Source: Epiperipatus broadwayi
Lineage: Eukaryota; Onychophora; Udeonychophora; Euonychophora; Peripatidae
Direction of reading: 5' to 3'
Length of the DNA stretch: 64,000 nt
NCBI GenBank assembly: GCA_028023455.1
Contig: JAQFVV010006231.1
Span: forward strand, 7,642,036 to 7,706,035
A program made the translations under genes and the position numbers. The notes under the pieces were generated by a model. The model did no database searches and was not told where the DNA came from. It saw nothing but the letters and a program-made list of their open reading frames with translations. Position 1 is the stretch's first letter. Every line of letters begins with the position of its first letter. Shown piece after piece: positions 13,591 through 25,059 of this stretch.

Positions 13591-14540
13591 TGATATACTT
13601 TTTTATTAAATAATTGATACTTTTGTAGTAAATAAATTATTTTTACTGTGAAATATATCCTTCATTTTATTTAAAATATAGCAGTAAATTCAAGAATAAA
13701 TATAGACAATTTAATTTTTAAATGCTTTTATTTAATTTAGAAATTATGTTTAATTTAGAAATTATGTTTATATATATAGATCAAATATCATAACCAATTT
13801 TTAACATACTTATATTGAATAGACTTTCTTCAAATTTAGATATATATATGATCTTGCAATATGATAATACAATATTTCAGAGATGTCCAACTGATTGTAA
13901 GGCTTAACAGCGTTGGCAGATCTTATTTTAAACCACATTAATATCGATTCAGTAATTTACTAAAAAGCATTTGCAGCTAATTAAAATAGAAAGCGTTTAA
14001 AAAAAATTCTGCCTTCATAAATATAAAATTTCTGAAAACAATTTTTAATGTGTGTGCATTTTATTTCAAATATGGGAAATATGGCAATGTTGTTTAGATT
14101 CTCCATTTTAAAATTTGAATACAAAAAGTCTGTTGTAAAATATCTAAATACTAATAAATAAAAAAATTACATGTATAAATAATATTTTATAAAGAATAAT
14201 TTAAATTTGATGATTAACGCACCAAAAACCAAAAAATATTTTTATCTTCAACCATAATTTTGGTGTTATATGTAACTTGAAATAAAAATTTTATAAGGTA
14301 GATATAACAACCAAAATTGTAGTTGAAGAAAATAAATAATTTGAGTAGTTTTAATGCATTATTCATGAAATTATATAAAAAATTATTATTATAAAATATT
14401 ATATCTATACTATTGCTATTTTCTAAACTCGTTGACAAATACCATGTAACTTTATCAAATGATACATCAGATAAACTATTCACTATATTAGCATCAATTT
14501 AATTGTACTGTATTTTCAATAAAATTTGAATATTTTAGTT
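13591..14540. other. AT-rich DNA, no gene recognised
   Basis: A short tandem duplication 'tttagaaattatgttta' sits near 13,735-13,770. The ORF at 14,214-14,483 (minus) has no recognisable domain and looks like chance. Confidence 0.45.
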
Positions 14541-15975
14541 TTATAAAAAGAGAGATGATATCATGAAATGTGTAGAAGACTTCTATCAAGAATTGTATAT
14601 TAATAAAGAACGAGAAAAAGTATATCCTAAAACTATTGTATCTTCTGAATTGATCAGAATTTTAAACGAAAAAGTGAGATATGCATTTACATTTATGAAA
14701 AGGAGGAAATCTCCAAGTAATGATGAAATTTATAAACAATAAAAGAAGCAGGTGAAGAAATATATTTTTTTTTGATAAAGTTATATATTAAATGATAAAG
14801 ATGTACTAGATGATTGGAAGAATGCAATAATAATGTTAATATTTTTTAAAAAAGATAAAGAATATAAATTACAGACCTATTCGTCTTTTATCAGTTCTAT
14901 CAAATTTTTTACCAATATAATTACAATTCATCTACCGCAAATTTTGAATTTTAACTAAGCAAAAGAACAGACTGCTTTTAAAAGTGATTTTGGTATAATG
15001 GATCATATCCAAGTATTGAAAAAAGTTATAGAAAGGACCAATGAGTATGAATCGCCATTATGCTGTTTGTAGATTATGAAAAGACATTTGATTCTATAAG
15101 CATTTCTTCGGTGATTAAAGCATTAGATCATCAATATAGAGATCCAGAATATTCCAAGGAAGATTAATATTGAGAAAGGTTTAAGATAGGATGATTCGAT
15201 ATCTACAAAACTTTTTACAGCAATTTTGCAAAAAGTATTTTATGGATTAAAATCAAAGTAAATTATGTCATGTAGATTTTGCAGATGATGTAATTGTTTT
15301 TGCAAATAATGCTTCAGAGCTTCAGAATGTTGCAAGAGTTATCAAATGAAAGTAAGAAAGCAGGACTAACGGTAAATGTTAAAAAGCCTAAATTAATATT
15401 TTAATTAATTTTCTCAAAATAAAAAGAAAATAAAGATTGATAATGATGAGTGAGAAAAAGTTAACAACTACAAATATCTTGGTCAGATTATTAATATAGA
15501 CGGAAACATAGTGGTTGAAATTAATCATAGAATCAAACTTAGTTGGAGTACTTTGGTAGAAATAATATTAAAAAGAAATATCTCCATGTATTTGAAAAGG
15601 TATTACCAATTCTTATGTACAATCTGAGACTTGGACATTTAACAGAACAGCAATGCAGAGACTTCAGACACACAATAAAGTATGGAGAGCTATATGTTAA
15701 AAGTAACAAGAGATTGAAAGCAAAATAAATGGCTGAGAGAGCAAACATGTGTTAGTGGTTTCAATGAAAGTATTAAGAAGAATGAAGTAGAATTGAGCTG
15801 GATATAATTCTAGAACAGGTGACAATAGATGGACAGTTGAAATCTTAAACTGGATTCCAAGAGATTGTAAAAGACCTAGAAAGAGACTATATGGAAATAG
15901 AGGCTAGAGATCAGAGATGACTGAATTAAACTTGGAGAGATCATCCAGTAGTGGTTCGATAATGCTTGAAAATGA
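14541..15975 (+). mobile_element. RTE-type LINE, 5'-truncated copy
   Basis: The copy starts with the linker before the reverse transcriptase ('tgtgtagaagacttctatca' near 14,570, equivalent to 4,925 in the first copy). It continues through the P-I-R-L-L-S-V-like motif near 14,880, V-D-Y-E-K-T-F-D-S-I near 15,075, F-A-D-D at about 15,280 (intact motif C) and a V-x-N-Y-K-Y-L-G-Q segment near 15,460. It ends in the conserved 3' tail at 15,975. Frameshifts and stops separate these blocks, for example between motif A and the F-A-D-D block. An open piece at 15,543-15,728 covers part of the tail. The endonuclease is missing, as expected for incomplete reverse transcription. Confidence 0.75.
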
Positions 15976-16628
15976 TCATAATGACAACTGAAAACAGAAT
16001 AAGGCAATTGCAAATATATATATCAAATCAAATCTTCAGTTAAAATAAGTTGCTCTGAATTTGGCAGTCCTAATTCTATTTTTTTTTTTTAAAAAAAAAA
16101 CCAATTACTTAATTCTAATTTTAAAAAAAATCCCAAAACAATGTAGAATAACATTTGATAATCATCTTATTGTTTAGTTTTTATTAAGGAACTTATTAGT
16201 CATTCATTAATTAGCAAACTTTTATCTATTGTTTTATTTTTTTTTAAAAAAAAAAAGCAATTCAATAACTAATTCGACATTCAAAAATGAATTGGAAAAT
16301 ATTTTGAAACATTTTTTTTTTACCTTTGAACAAACACTCAGTTAGAATACATTTTCTTTTTCTGATTATTTTCTATTATTGTAAAATTTAAAACAGGATA
16401 GTGAGATCATATAAAATTTCCTTTATCGATTTTACAAATATTATTAAAATGGCATCAAATAAAAATGACTAATAAAAAAACCCGTTTTATCACGTGATCT
16501 TATTAAAATTCAGAATCAAGTGAAATATAATTTTATAATAATCTAATTATAGAACTATAATAATAAATAAATTATCACTACAAATGATTATTTTTTTAGA
16601 TATAATATCATATTCCAAACTTATCAAT
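15976..16628. other. AT-rich DNA, no gene recognised
   Basis: Contains two T-run/A-run hairpins (near 16,078-16,100 and 16,235-16,256). No gene seen. Confidence 0.45.
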
Positions 16629-17183
16629 TAAGCAGGTGAAGAAATATAATTTTTTTTAGCAAAGTTATATACCGAATATCTGAATGATAAAGATGTACCA
16701 GATGATTGGAAGAATGCAAAATTAATATTAATATTTTAAAAAGGCGATAAAGAAGATATTAGAAATTACAGACCTATCAGCCTTTTATCAGTTTTATACA
16801 AAATTTTTACCAAAATAATTACAACTCATCTACAGAGAACATTGTATTTCCATCAACCAAGACAATAAGCTGAATTGAAAAATGGTTTTAGTACAGTAGA
16901 TAGAAAGAACAAATGAATATGAGTTGCCATTATGCTTTGTATTTGTAGATTATGAAAAGGCATTTGATTCTATAAATATTTCTTCTGTGATTAAACCATT
17001 GAATTATCAAGGTATAGATCCAGGATATTGTCATATTTTAAAGAATATTTATAAAAACGCAACAGCAACAATTAGATTACATAACGATACTAGTATAGGG
17101 GATTTGAAATAATTTTCAAGCACCTTTCAACTATCCACACTATCTCATACAACTGATATACATGACCACACACATGTAGAAAA

Positions 17184-17244
17184 GATAATCACCAATATAC
17201 ATATTTCATGCTAAACCAGCACTCATCAGTTGGTCCAGATTATC
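17184..17244 (-). ncRNA. Type I hammerhead ribozyme, core intact
   Basis: Read 5' to 3' on the minus strand. The distal stem I strand GATAATC comes first, then a 3-nt bulge TGG and the proximal stem I strand ACCAA. The core CTGATGA follows at 17,229-17,223. Stem II is GTGCT/AGCAT with loop GGTTT. GAAA lies at 17,207-17,204. Stem III is ATA/TAT with a 2-nt loop. The cleavage base is A17,196, and the return strands are TTGGT and GATTATC. Stem I has 5 plus 7 pairs. All core residues match the hammerhead consensus. The scissile triplet is TAT-A (NUH with H = A), which is permitted but usually slower than GUC. A stem III of 3 bp is typical of minimal animal hammerheads. It should self-cleave a unit-length RNA from a tandem transcript. 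Confidence 0.8.
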
Positions 17245-17660
17245 ATCTCCCACACACATATATAATCAGTGTTTAGTTTATATTAAGATAACGAATCTTC
17301 ACACTGTAGTGAACAGGCTTCAATCTACTCCAACCTCCAACTTTTCAGCCATCCATATCATTGAAAATCTGATGATGAAAACCGAAATCCCATGATGATG
17401 CCAATATTATTGCCATACCCATGTTAACCTCATCACTCTGACCCTTCATATATAGGACTTTATCCATTTAAATACATAGAAGAGCTGGGCAGGATACAAG
17501 CTTGATGTGTAAACATTTGAAAACCAGGCATTCTTCACAAACCTGGGAGCTTAATTGTAAGTATAAGGGATTTAAACTCAGATTTTCATGCACCCTTCAA
17601 CTATCCATACTATCTCATATAACTGATACACATGACCACACACATGCAAAAAAGATAAAA

Positions 17661-17716
17661 AATCACCAATATATATTTCATGCTCAACCAGCACTCATCA
17701 ATTGGTCCAGATTATC
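17661..17716 (-). ncRNA. Hammerhead ribozyme, one core change (unit 2)
   Basis: Same structure as 17,184-17,244, with stem II GTGCT/AGCAT and GAAA kept. The first core base is changed (TTGATGA instead of CTGATGA) and stem III is shortened by two bases. The C3 change should inactivate it. Confidence 0.65.
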
Positions 17717-18120
17717 ATCTCCCACACATATATATAATCGCTGCTCAGTTTATATTAAGATAGCAAATCTTCATACTTTAATGGACATGCTTTAATCTGC
17801 TCTAACCTCCAACTTTCCAGCCATCCATATCATTGAACCCAAATTCCATGCTGATGCCAATATTATTGTCAAACCCATTTTAACCTCAAGTCACTTTGAT
17901 CCCTCATGTATAGGACCTTATCCATTTAAATACATAGGAGAGGGATGGGCAGGATACCAGCTAGATGTGCAAATATTTGAAAACCAGGCACTCTTCACAA
18001 ACCTGGAAGCTTAATTGTAAGTATAAGGGATTTGAACTCAGATTTTCAAGCACCATTCAACTATCCACACTATCTCAGATAACTGATACACATGACCACA
18101 CATATGTAGAAAAGATAAAT

Positions 18121-18178
18121 AATCACCAATAAATGTATTTCATGCTAAACCAGCAGTCATCGGTTGGTCCAGATTATC
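18121..18178 (-). ncRNA. Hammerhead ribozyme, one core change (unit 3)
   Basis: Stem I (GATAATC...GATT), stem II and GAAA are kept. The core reads CCGATGA, so the invariant U4 is C. Stem III has a mismatch. Probably inactive. Confidence 0.6.
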
Positions 18179-18395
18179 ATATCCCATGCATATATATTCA
18201 GTCCTTAGTTTCCATTAAGATAGCGAATCTTCATACTTTAATAGACAGGCTTCAATCTACTTCAATCTCCATCATCAGATTTTCAATGAAATGAATGGCT
18301 GGAAAGTTGGAATAGATTGAAGCCTGTCCATTAAAGTATGAAGATTCGCTATATTAATATAAACTGAGCACTGATTAGATATATGTGTGGCAGAT

Positions 18396-18458
18396 GATAA
18401 TCTGGACCAACTAATGAATGCTGGTTTAGCATGAAATACATATATGTTTGGTGATTAT
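18396..18458 (+). ncRNA. Hammerhead ribozyme, one core change (inverted unit)
   Basis: The plus-strand unit keeps GATAATC TGG ACCAA, stem II (ATGCT/AGCAT) and GAAA. The core is CTAATGA (G5 to A), and a short insertion follows the predicted cleavage base. Probably inactive. Its orientation is opposite to the three preceding units, which defines the inverted layout of the element. Confidence 0.6.
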
Positions 18459-19745
18459 TTATCTTTTCTACATGTGTGTGTGGTCATGTATATCAGTTGT
18501 ATGAGATAGTGTGAATAGTTGAAGGGTGCTTGAAAATCTGAGTTCAAATCCCCTATACTTACAATTAAGCATCCAGGTTTGTGAAGAGTGCCTGGTTTTC
18601 AAATATTTATAATGATACTAAGAAAGTCAACATTGAAAAGGGTGGTGTATGACAGGATGACTCTATATCTCCCAAACTTTTTACAGCAGTGCTGCAAGAA
18701 GTATTTTCAGTCCTTTATCTTCCCATTTTAATTCATAAAATACTTCTACGGAGTGAAAGCAAATGGAGATTATTTAAATCATTTAAATTTTGCAGATAAT
18801 GTAGTTGTTTTTGCAAATAATGCTTTAGAGTTGCAGGAATTATCAAATGAAAGTAGGACTAAAGATAAATGTTAAAAAGACTAAAGTAATGTTTGATGGA
18901 TTTTCTCAAAATATGAAAATAAAGATTGATTATGATGAGTTAGAAAAAGTTCATAGCTACAAATATCTTAGTCAGATTAATAAAACATATGGAAACATAA
19001 TGGATGAAATTAATCATAGAATTAAACTTGATTGGAGTGCTTTTGGTAGAAATAACTCGATAATAAAAGGAATATATGCCCATGTGTTTGAAAAGAAAGG
19101 TTTATAATAAATGTGTTTTATCAGTTCTTATTTATGGATCTGAGACTTGTTCACTTAATAGAATAGCAATACAGAGACTTCAGACCACTAAAAGAAGTAT
19201 GAAGAGATGCATGTTGGAAGTAAGAAGAAGAGATCAAAAATGCAATACATGGGTAAGAGAATAAACAAGTGTTACTGACCTCATTGATAAAATTAAAAGA
19301 CTGAAGTGGAGTTGGGCTGGACATATTGTTAGAAGAGATGATAATAGATGGACATTTGAAATCTTAAACTGGATCCCAAAAGATTGTAAAAGACCCAGAA
19401 ATAGACGATATCTGAAAAGGATGGATGAAATAAAGTGTGCAGGGGTGATGTGGAGAAGCTAAAGATCAGAGATGGATTGAACTTGAAGAGACCTTCACCC
19501 TGCAGTGAATTGATAATGGTTGATAATGATGATTCCAAACTTACCATATCTCTTTTAGAACTTTTCACTTAAATTATTGTATGCACTGTATTTGGTAACA
19601 AAACAATGCTCATAAACTCTTATGAAAATAATATTTTCAAAACTTTGATTTTTAAAAAAAATGATTAATAGCTGTTCTTTTTTTCTTAATTGTATATACT
19701 TAATCTGTTTATAGATAAATAAATCACAGATGGAAATTTTTTAGT

Positions 19746-19876
19746 AAAAGTGAGGAAAGTGTCAAGCATTGGTGGTCAAGTGGTCAGCACAGCTGCCTTA
19801 CAAGCAGTTGTCCCGGGCTTACGGGTTAGCTTCCCGGCCAATACTTTGACACATGAAAAAAAAAAGTAAGGAAAGT
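19746..19876 (+). mobile_element. Minimal tRNA-derived SINE with target-site duplication
   Basis: The body is 19,761 to about 19,860, only ~100 bp: a tRNA-like head and a short A-rich tail with almost no other sequence. An A-box-like TGGTCAAGTGG lies at 19,773-19,783. The anticodon-arm-like CTGC-CTTACAA-GCAG at 19,793-19,807 has a loop that would read TAC (valine-like). A B-box-like GGGTTAGCTTCCC lies at 19,823-19,835. The flanks are a 15-bp direct duplication with one mismatch (aaaagtgaggaaagt at 19,746-19,760; aaaagtaaggaaagt at 19,862-19,876). It has no tRNA acceptor stem, so it is not a functional tRNA gene. RNA polymerase III transcription is inferred from the boxes. A second copy lies at 48,672-48,760 on the other strand. 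Confidence 0.75.
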
Positions 19877-20313
19877 TTAACGGTTGTAGATCAAACTATA
19901 ATAATTTGAACATATATATATATATATTATGTGTTTAAAGTTGTTTCATGTTACCATTTAAAGATATTTATCCATGAAATTAGCCACCCTATCAAAAATC
20001 AATTAAAAAAAACATCAATCAATAATTAAAACGGAAAAGAACAATGTGACCAAACTAATAATTTCGATCTCTTTCAGTTAAGTGTCAATCTTTAATGTCT
20101 ATATAAACATATTAGACCACATATAAAGTAGGCATCCACCTTTATCACAATAAAAAGATTGTCTTGACACTAAACAGATTTCTTGAATTGCTACGTATTG
20201 TTTAGATATGAACTGCTCTTGTGTATTTAATCTCAGTATATTTATACCAATGAGTATATTTTTGACAGAGTAATCAAAAGAATATATGACAAAGAGAAAA
20301 AAATATAGAAATG

Positions 20314-20570
20314 AGGAAGACTCTCATAAAAAAATAATTTAGTAGGTTAGAGCATCATTTTAAATCCAGTGTAGATGAATTTAAAGATCACAATCAATTT
20401 CCACAATAGTGGTCATTTGGCCATGTCAGCAATACCTAAAGAAGAAAGTAGAATAATGCCATCAAAACATTGTGTACCATTATAAATTGTATGTAATTAT
20501 TAACAATTATATATGTTTAGAAAAGTATAAATAAAGTCTGAATTTTTCTAAAAAATATTTACCAATTCAA
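20314..20570 (+). repeat. tRNA-related dispersed repeat (SINE-like), copy A
   Basis: The head 'agtaggttagagcatc' at 20,341-20,356 matches the D-arm/A-box region of a tRNA, and 'tttaaatccagtg' follows where an anticodon arm would be. The body carries 'ctaaagaagaaagtagaata' and 'atcaaaacattgtg' near 20,440-20,475, and a 3' end 'tctgaatttttctaaaaaat' near 20,535. The same order occurs at 23,198-23,450, and its 3' half at 22,850-23,075. Boundaries are approximate and no clean target duplication was found. Confidence 0.55.
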
Positions 20571-22849
20571 CTATATGGCAGAAATACATTAAAATGTAAG
20601 CCACAAATCTTCGGATATTATTCTTTACACATTAAAAAATCAATTAACTTTATTGTACAAATGTAAATCTGAAAAGATTGTCTCTAAAAGTTTGAAACTA
20701 AAACCTTTTCAAAAAAGTGAAACTCAAGCAAGAGAAAAAGGAAATATTCAAAATTTTTCAAGAATCAAATTATATATCATCTCATTAGTAAATTAAAAAA
20801 ATATATATTTTCCATTCAGTAAGAAAATCATATTCTAGCTTACATGAAAAAATAAAATTGGAAAAAAAAATTGAATATATATATGGCATATCAAACCTCA
20901 TATTTATCAAAAAACCTAGACATGGTATACTCCTAGACATTATATCAATTTAAATATTACACCAAACATCTAATTGATACAGAGATTTGTGTTCTGAAAA
21001 AGGGTTAATTTTGCCAAATTAGTATCTAACATCCTATTATTAAATTGATAGCAACTTAAAAAATGCATCTAGTATCAGTAGAATTAGGCTGAAGAATAAA
21101 AAATATTTAAAGACAACTCAAATCAAACATTACCTGTATTGTGAGAAAAACGATCAAATCCCTCAAACTATCACATATATGTATAGTGTGTTTTTGACTG
21201 TTTTAATCCCTCAAACTAAATAAATCTATAATTATTCAACCTGATGATATAGATAATGCTACAGTTTTAATAAAAAGTCCTGATTAAGACAACAAAATAG
21301 ATCTCCTTACAGCAGTCCAATATAAAAATGGAGCAAAAAAATCCTATACTAATTTCAGAAACAAAGCTACAAGCACTATTCAAAAAGCATAAGAGGTATT
21401 TTATTTATCTGAAAAAAACAACAACAACATATTTTGGCAAAATTCCATCTCTATAATCTTTCTAAAATTCATAAGAACCAGACTCCATTAGTATCTATTG
21501 TTAGTTTAAAAAATTCATTATTAAAATTTATCAAGATTACTTTCCAAGGTTCTTAATTCTTTGGCCCAAAAGGCATATCTTTAACAGGAATTCTAAACAA
21601 GTTGTGAAGTTAATCAAGAAAATGAAAATAGAAAGAACTAGTGAGTTTTGTTATGACCTATAATGTTCTTTTCATTGAATCCAATCAAATTATATATTCT
21701 CCTTTTCTTTTTAAAAAACTTTAGTTCTTCTTATCAACCATACATACATATTCACATCTTAACATCCAACATTTTGCCACTTCTTTTTTGTAGTCATTTT
21801 CAAGGATCTATAAAATTATATATTTATATCATTATTATTACAAATAAAATATATAAAAATGTATATACCCTTATCATAAAACCAATATTGCCCTTTCATC
21901 TATCAATATATCTTTTTACATATATATTACATCATATAATCTACATTTACTTATTTCTTTTTTCTTCAAACTTTTTTCTTTTTTCATACTCATTTCTTTA
22001 TATATATAAAAAATACCAATAAATTTCTTTCTTTTTATTTCTTTTATACTCTTAACCAATTATTTTAAAACAATACCCTTTTTTATATCATTTTAATTTG
22101 TTTTTATTTTACTCTATCTTTTATATAATTCATTCTATTTAAAACAGGTTTTTCTCTCTTTATATATAAACTTTCTTTTATCATTCTTTCTTTATATAGT
22201 TTATAAGACATATATATTTTAAAAGAAAAAAAGGAGGTTTCTTATTGCAGTTGATAAAAAGTTTGTTAACAGTGGTGATAATAAGTTAAATATATATATT
22301 TAATGAAGATAATAGCCTTCAAAACAGAACAATTTTCATATTAATAATACAATAGAATGTTTAACATTCTGTTCAACAATAACATACTTTCAATATAACA
22401 CTTAATTCTTACAATGAAATCCAAGGGATGGCTATAGGTTCATCAATATAATCTCTGATCAGCAATATTTATTGTAGAAGAACATGAAAACACAATCACA
22501 AATATTATATCATTTCTATCTAAAATCTGGTTTTGCTAGATCAACCATACATTTGTTGTATGGCTATAAAATGATGCATTATTACAAATATTCTGGCGAC
22601 CTATAAATAACGTCCTCTTCTATTCACAATAGAAATAGAACAAGAACAAAAACTGACATTTTTACATGTTCTTGTATAGATTCCTTTATGCAAAATCAAA
22701 ACTACGATCTACTATCATATTATCAAATATTTTTAAAAAAATTCAAACTTTATTTAAACTTTTCATATATATTCAGCTATTAGTAATAGAGTATAAATTG
22801 GAATATAACACAACATTATGAGTGGTATTTATTATTATCTTCATTTCTA
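20571..22849. other. AT-rich DNA, no gene recognised
   Basis: A pyrimidine-rich, T-dominated stretch (21,660-22,210) creates a 119-codon ORF at 21,663-22,022 made almost only of F, I, L, S, Y and K. I treat this as chance. No exon or family repeat was recognised elsewhere. Confidence 0.45.
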
Positions 22850-23075
22850 AAGATGTTTTGGCCTGACCACTGACAACAATAGTATGGAGATCAAATCAGT
22901 GCTTTTCATGAATCTAAAGATCCCTGTGCTATCATTAGTAAGATTAGAAACACCTGAAGAAGAAAGAATAGTAATACTCAAAACATTGTCTTATATATTA
23001 ATCTGTACACTATTTCTAATAGGTGAATGTACTTAAAAAACTTTGAATTTTTCTAAAAACATTTACTATTAATAT
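22850..23075 (+). repeat. SINE-like repeat, copy B (3' half)
   Basis: Shares 'cctgaagaagaaagaatagt', 'ctcaaaacattgtc' and 'tttgaatttttctaaaaaca' with copies A and C. The tRNA-like head is not recognisable. Confidence 0.5.
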
Positions 23076-23197
23076 TAGATGATGGAAATAATCCAACATA
23101 TAATTATAATTAAAAAATCATCATCAAAAAAGATAATCTATAATATTTAGAAATCACTCAATAATGCCCTTAAAAAGAAAAAAAAGTGAATAAATCA

Positions 23198-23450
23198 GGA
23201 AGACCCTCATAGATAAATATTTTAGTTAATTAGAACATTATCTGAAATTCAGCAATTCATGAATATAACAGTCTCTGTTTTAATTTCCATATTGTCCTTG
23301 GTTAGCTTGTAACATCTTAAGAAAGAGAGTAACTATAATATCATTTAAAACATTGTACCCATATTAACATGTGTGTTGCTATTAATAGATGAATGTATTT
23401 ATAAAAGTATAAATAAAATTTGAATATTTCTAAAAACATTTAACAATTAT
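23198..23450 (+). repeat. tRNA-related dispersed repeat (SINE-like), copy C
   Basis: Begins 'ggaagaccctcat', then 'agttaattagaacattatct' and 'gaaattcagcaattcat', which follows the D-arm and anticodon-arm layout of a tRNA with several changes. The same 3' half as copies A and B follows, including 'tttaaaacattgtac' and 'tttgaatatttctaaaaaca'. Decayed, non-coding. Confidence 0.55.
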
Positions 23451-25059
23451 AGAAATAATCCAACATATAACTATGAATAAAATGCCACTCATTAAAAACC
23501 TTCAGATAACTACATACATTCAATTTTCCTTTTGCTATCCAATAATGTTCAATAAATAGGTATCTAGTTACTCTCAGCTAAAGGCTAAAAGAAGAATTAA
23601 AAATAGTTTAATCTTCATTTCTGCAATGACAAGTCTTGAGGCTTTTTCCATGGCAAAAACTATTTGAAATCTGTTTTATCTGTTGCATATGTGTGTTTAT
23701 AAAATAAATTGACTATTAAAATTTAAAATGCCTTAAAAATTAGAATTTTTTTTGATTACAATTCATCTCTGATATATATGTATCTGTTTACTATGACAAA
23801 TACTCAGCTTCAATATCTATGTGAATAATACTGTTTATCTAGAGAAATATGAGTTCAGTTATTTTAGATATAAGACTCAGTTGATTCCCCACAAGGATTA
23901 CGAAAGTCCAATTCGTCTTGAAGCAGAAACTTTGCAATGGTTGTTATGGACACAAGATGCATATTCTCTAAAGTATTAATTACATACATAAAATTGCATT
24001 TCAACATTTGCAACAAAATAATTATCAAGCATAATCAATAAAGTAAAATAGTTATTAATAATTCACACAAAAAAATTATAATAAAACCTAAATCACTTTG
24101 TCCTACAAAATTAAAATAGAATCACTTTAAAAAAAATAATTCTATATTTAATATTTTTTATAAAAATATATATCTAATTACATAGCTTACAATAAAATTT
24201 TTTTTTTTAAAAGTTACTATATATATATATTTAACTTGGCAAACATTTTGATTTTTATTGATTGCCTCTTTCATCTTATAATAGTAAAATTTATAATGAG
24301 CTTCATTTTCCATCATCTAACAATTCTTCAGAAAAAAAGCTGGTTATTTTCTTTTATATCTTGATAATGAGTTTCATTTTCTTTCATCTAACAACTCTTC
24401 AGAAAAAGAATTGGTTACTTTTTTTTTATCTTTATTATTTTGTCCTGTTTTCTTCTACTATTTTTGTTGTTAACTTATTAACATCTAAATTAGCAATAGT
24501 CATATAAAATAATATTCAAAATTATTGACCATGACCACTTGTCAAAAAAACATTTTAGTAAACTATTAAAAGACAAAATATTTTTATATATTACTACAAA
24601 AATTTTATGATTAAATGAAATATCATTCATATGACCATCAGGATGTTATTTTGATTTGATGGCATTTACTATAATAATTGTATGTCTTTATAACTTATTT
24701 TAGTTTAAACAACATAGCTATAGATATCAGAAAATATATACAAATGGGTCATAAAATGCATTTCAATTGAACATGATTCATTAACAAAACCTGATCACTC
24801 CAATACTTTCCAATAGTTATAAATAGTGGAGTTGTGAACTGCACTATATTTTGTTCCAAGCCCCTTTGCTGTCAATGTATAGAATGTATAAAATAGCTCA
24901 CGTTTTATTAATAGTAATTAGAATATACATTGTATATTGAATGGCAAGTGTACAGTACTTTTTAATAGACATATATAACAGATGCTTTTTTTTATATATA
25001 TATAGTAGTAATAAAAATCAAGATTATAGTATAAAAAAAAGTTTAAAAATAATAATATA
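23451..25059. other. AT-rich DNA, no gene recognised
   Basis: A small tandem duplication of about 80 bp ('atgagcttcattttccatca' near 24,295 and 'atgagtttcattttctttca' near 24,367) makes the ORF at 24,262-24,507 repetitive. No domain was recognised. Confidence 0.4.

Larger units (their letters stand above)
17092..18608. mobile_element. Hammerhead-ribozyme repeat element inserted in the RTE (3 units minus, 1 unit plus)
   Basis: A head-to-tail tandem of ~460-bp units lies in minus orientation, phased by the unit landmark 'aaaccaggcactcttcacaa' at about 17,521 and 17,981, with the third unit cut short near 18,285. One unit of the same sequence follows in plus orientation (18,285-18,608). The ends are therefore inverted copies of each other; the left end is about 45 bp shorter than the right end. 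The flanks carry a 12-bp direct duplication, ATAA(C/T)GATACTA, at 17,081-17,092 and 18,609-18,620. Each unit holds a hammerhead ribozyme. There is no protein-coding capacity (a 97-codon ORF at 17,502-17,795 is chance). The tandem layout and the uneven left end point to RNA-mediated insertion of a multimeric transcript rather than a cut-and-paste transposon. Confidence 0.8.
16629..19535 (+). mobile_element. RTE-type LINE, 5'-truncated, split by a 1.5-kb insertion
   Basis: The left part (16,629-17,091) has the reverse transcriptase start with Y-R-P-I-S-L-L-S near 16,775. An open frame at 16,924-17,112 gives V-D-Y-E-K-A-F-D-S-I and ends I-R-L-H-N-D-T. The right part (18,609-19,535) resumes exactly at H-N-D-T-K-K-V-N-I-E-K, then gives D-D-S-I-S-P-K-L-F-like text near 18,660. 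F-A-D-N at 18,795 stands in place of F-A-D-D. Open frames follow at 18,847-19,107 (G-L-K-I-N-V-K-K-T-K-V-M; S-Y-K-Y-L) and 19,076-19,264 (Y-G-S-E-T-C), then the 3' tail. The gap is filled by the hammerhead-bearing element at 17,092-18,608. This is the best-preserved reverse transcriptase of the family here, but the motif C change and stops make it inactive. Confidence 0.8.

Noticed and set aside
17341-17391. CTGATGA followed by GAAA at about 17,350-17,375 (plus strand)
   Set aside because: The bases between the two motifs cannot form stem II and the neighbouring unit lacks the core, so this is a chance pair of words and not an eighth ribozyme.
19761-19860. Functional tRNA gene
   Set aside because: No acceptor stem, imperfect B box, target duplication and A-rich tail; a SINE explains it better.
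21663-22022. 119-codon ORF
   Set aside because: Composed almost only of F, I, L, S, Y and K from a T-rich low-complexity stretch; no motif.
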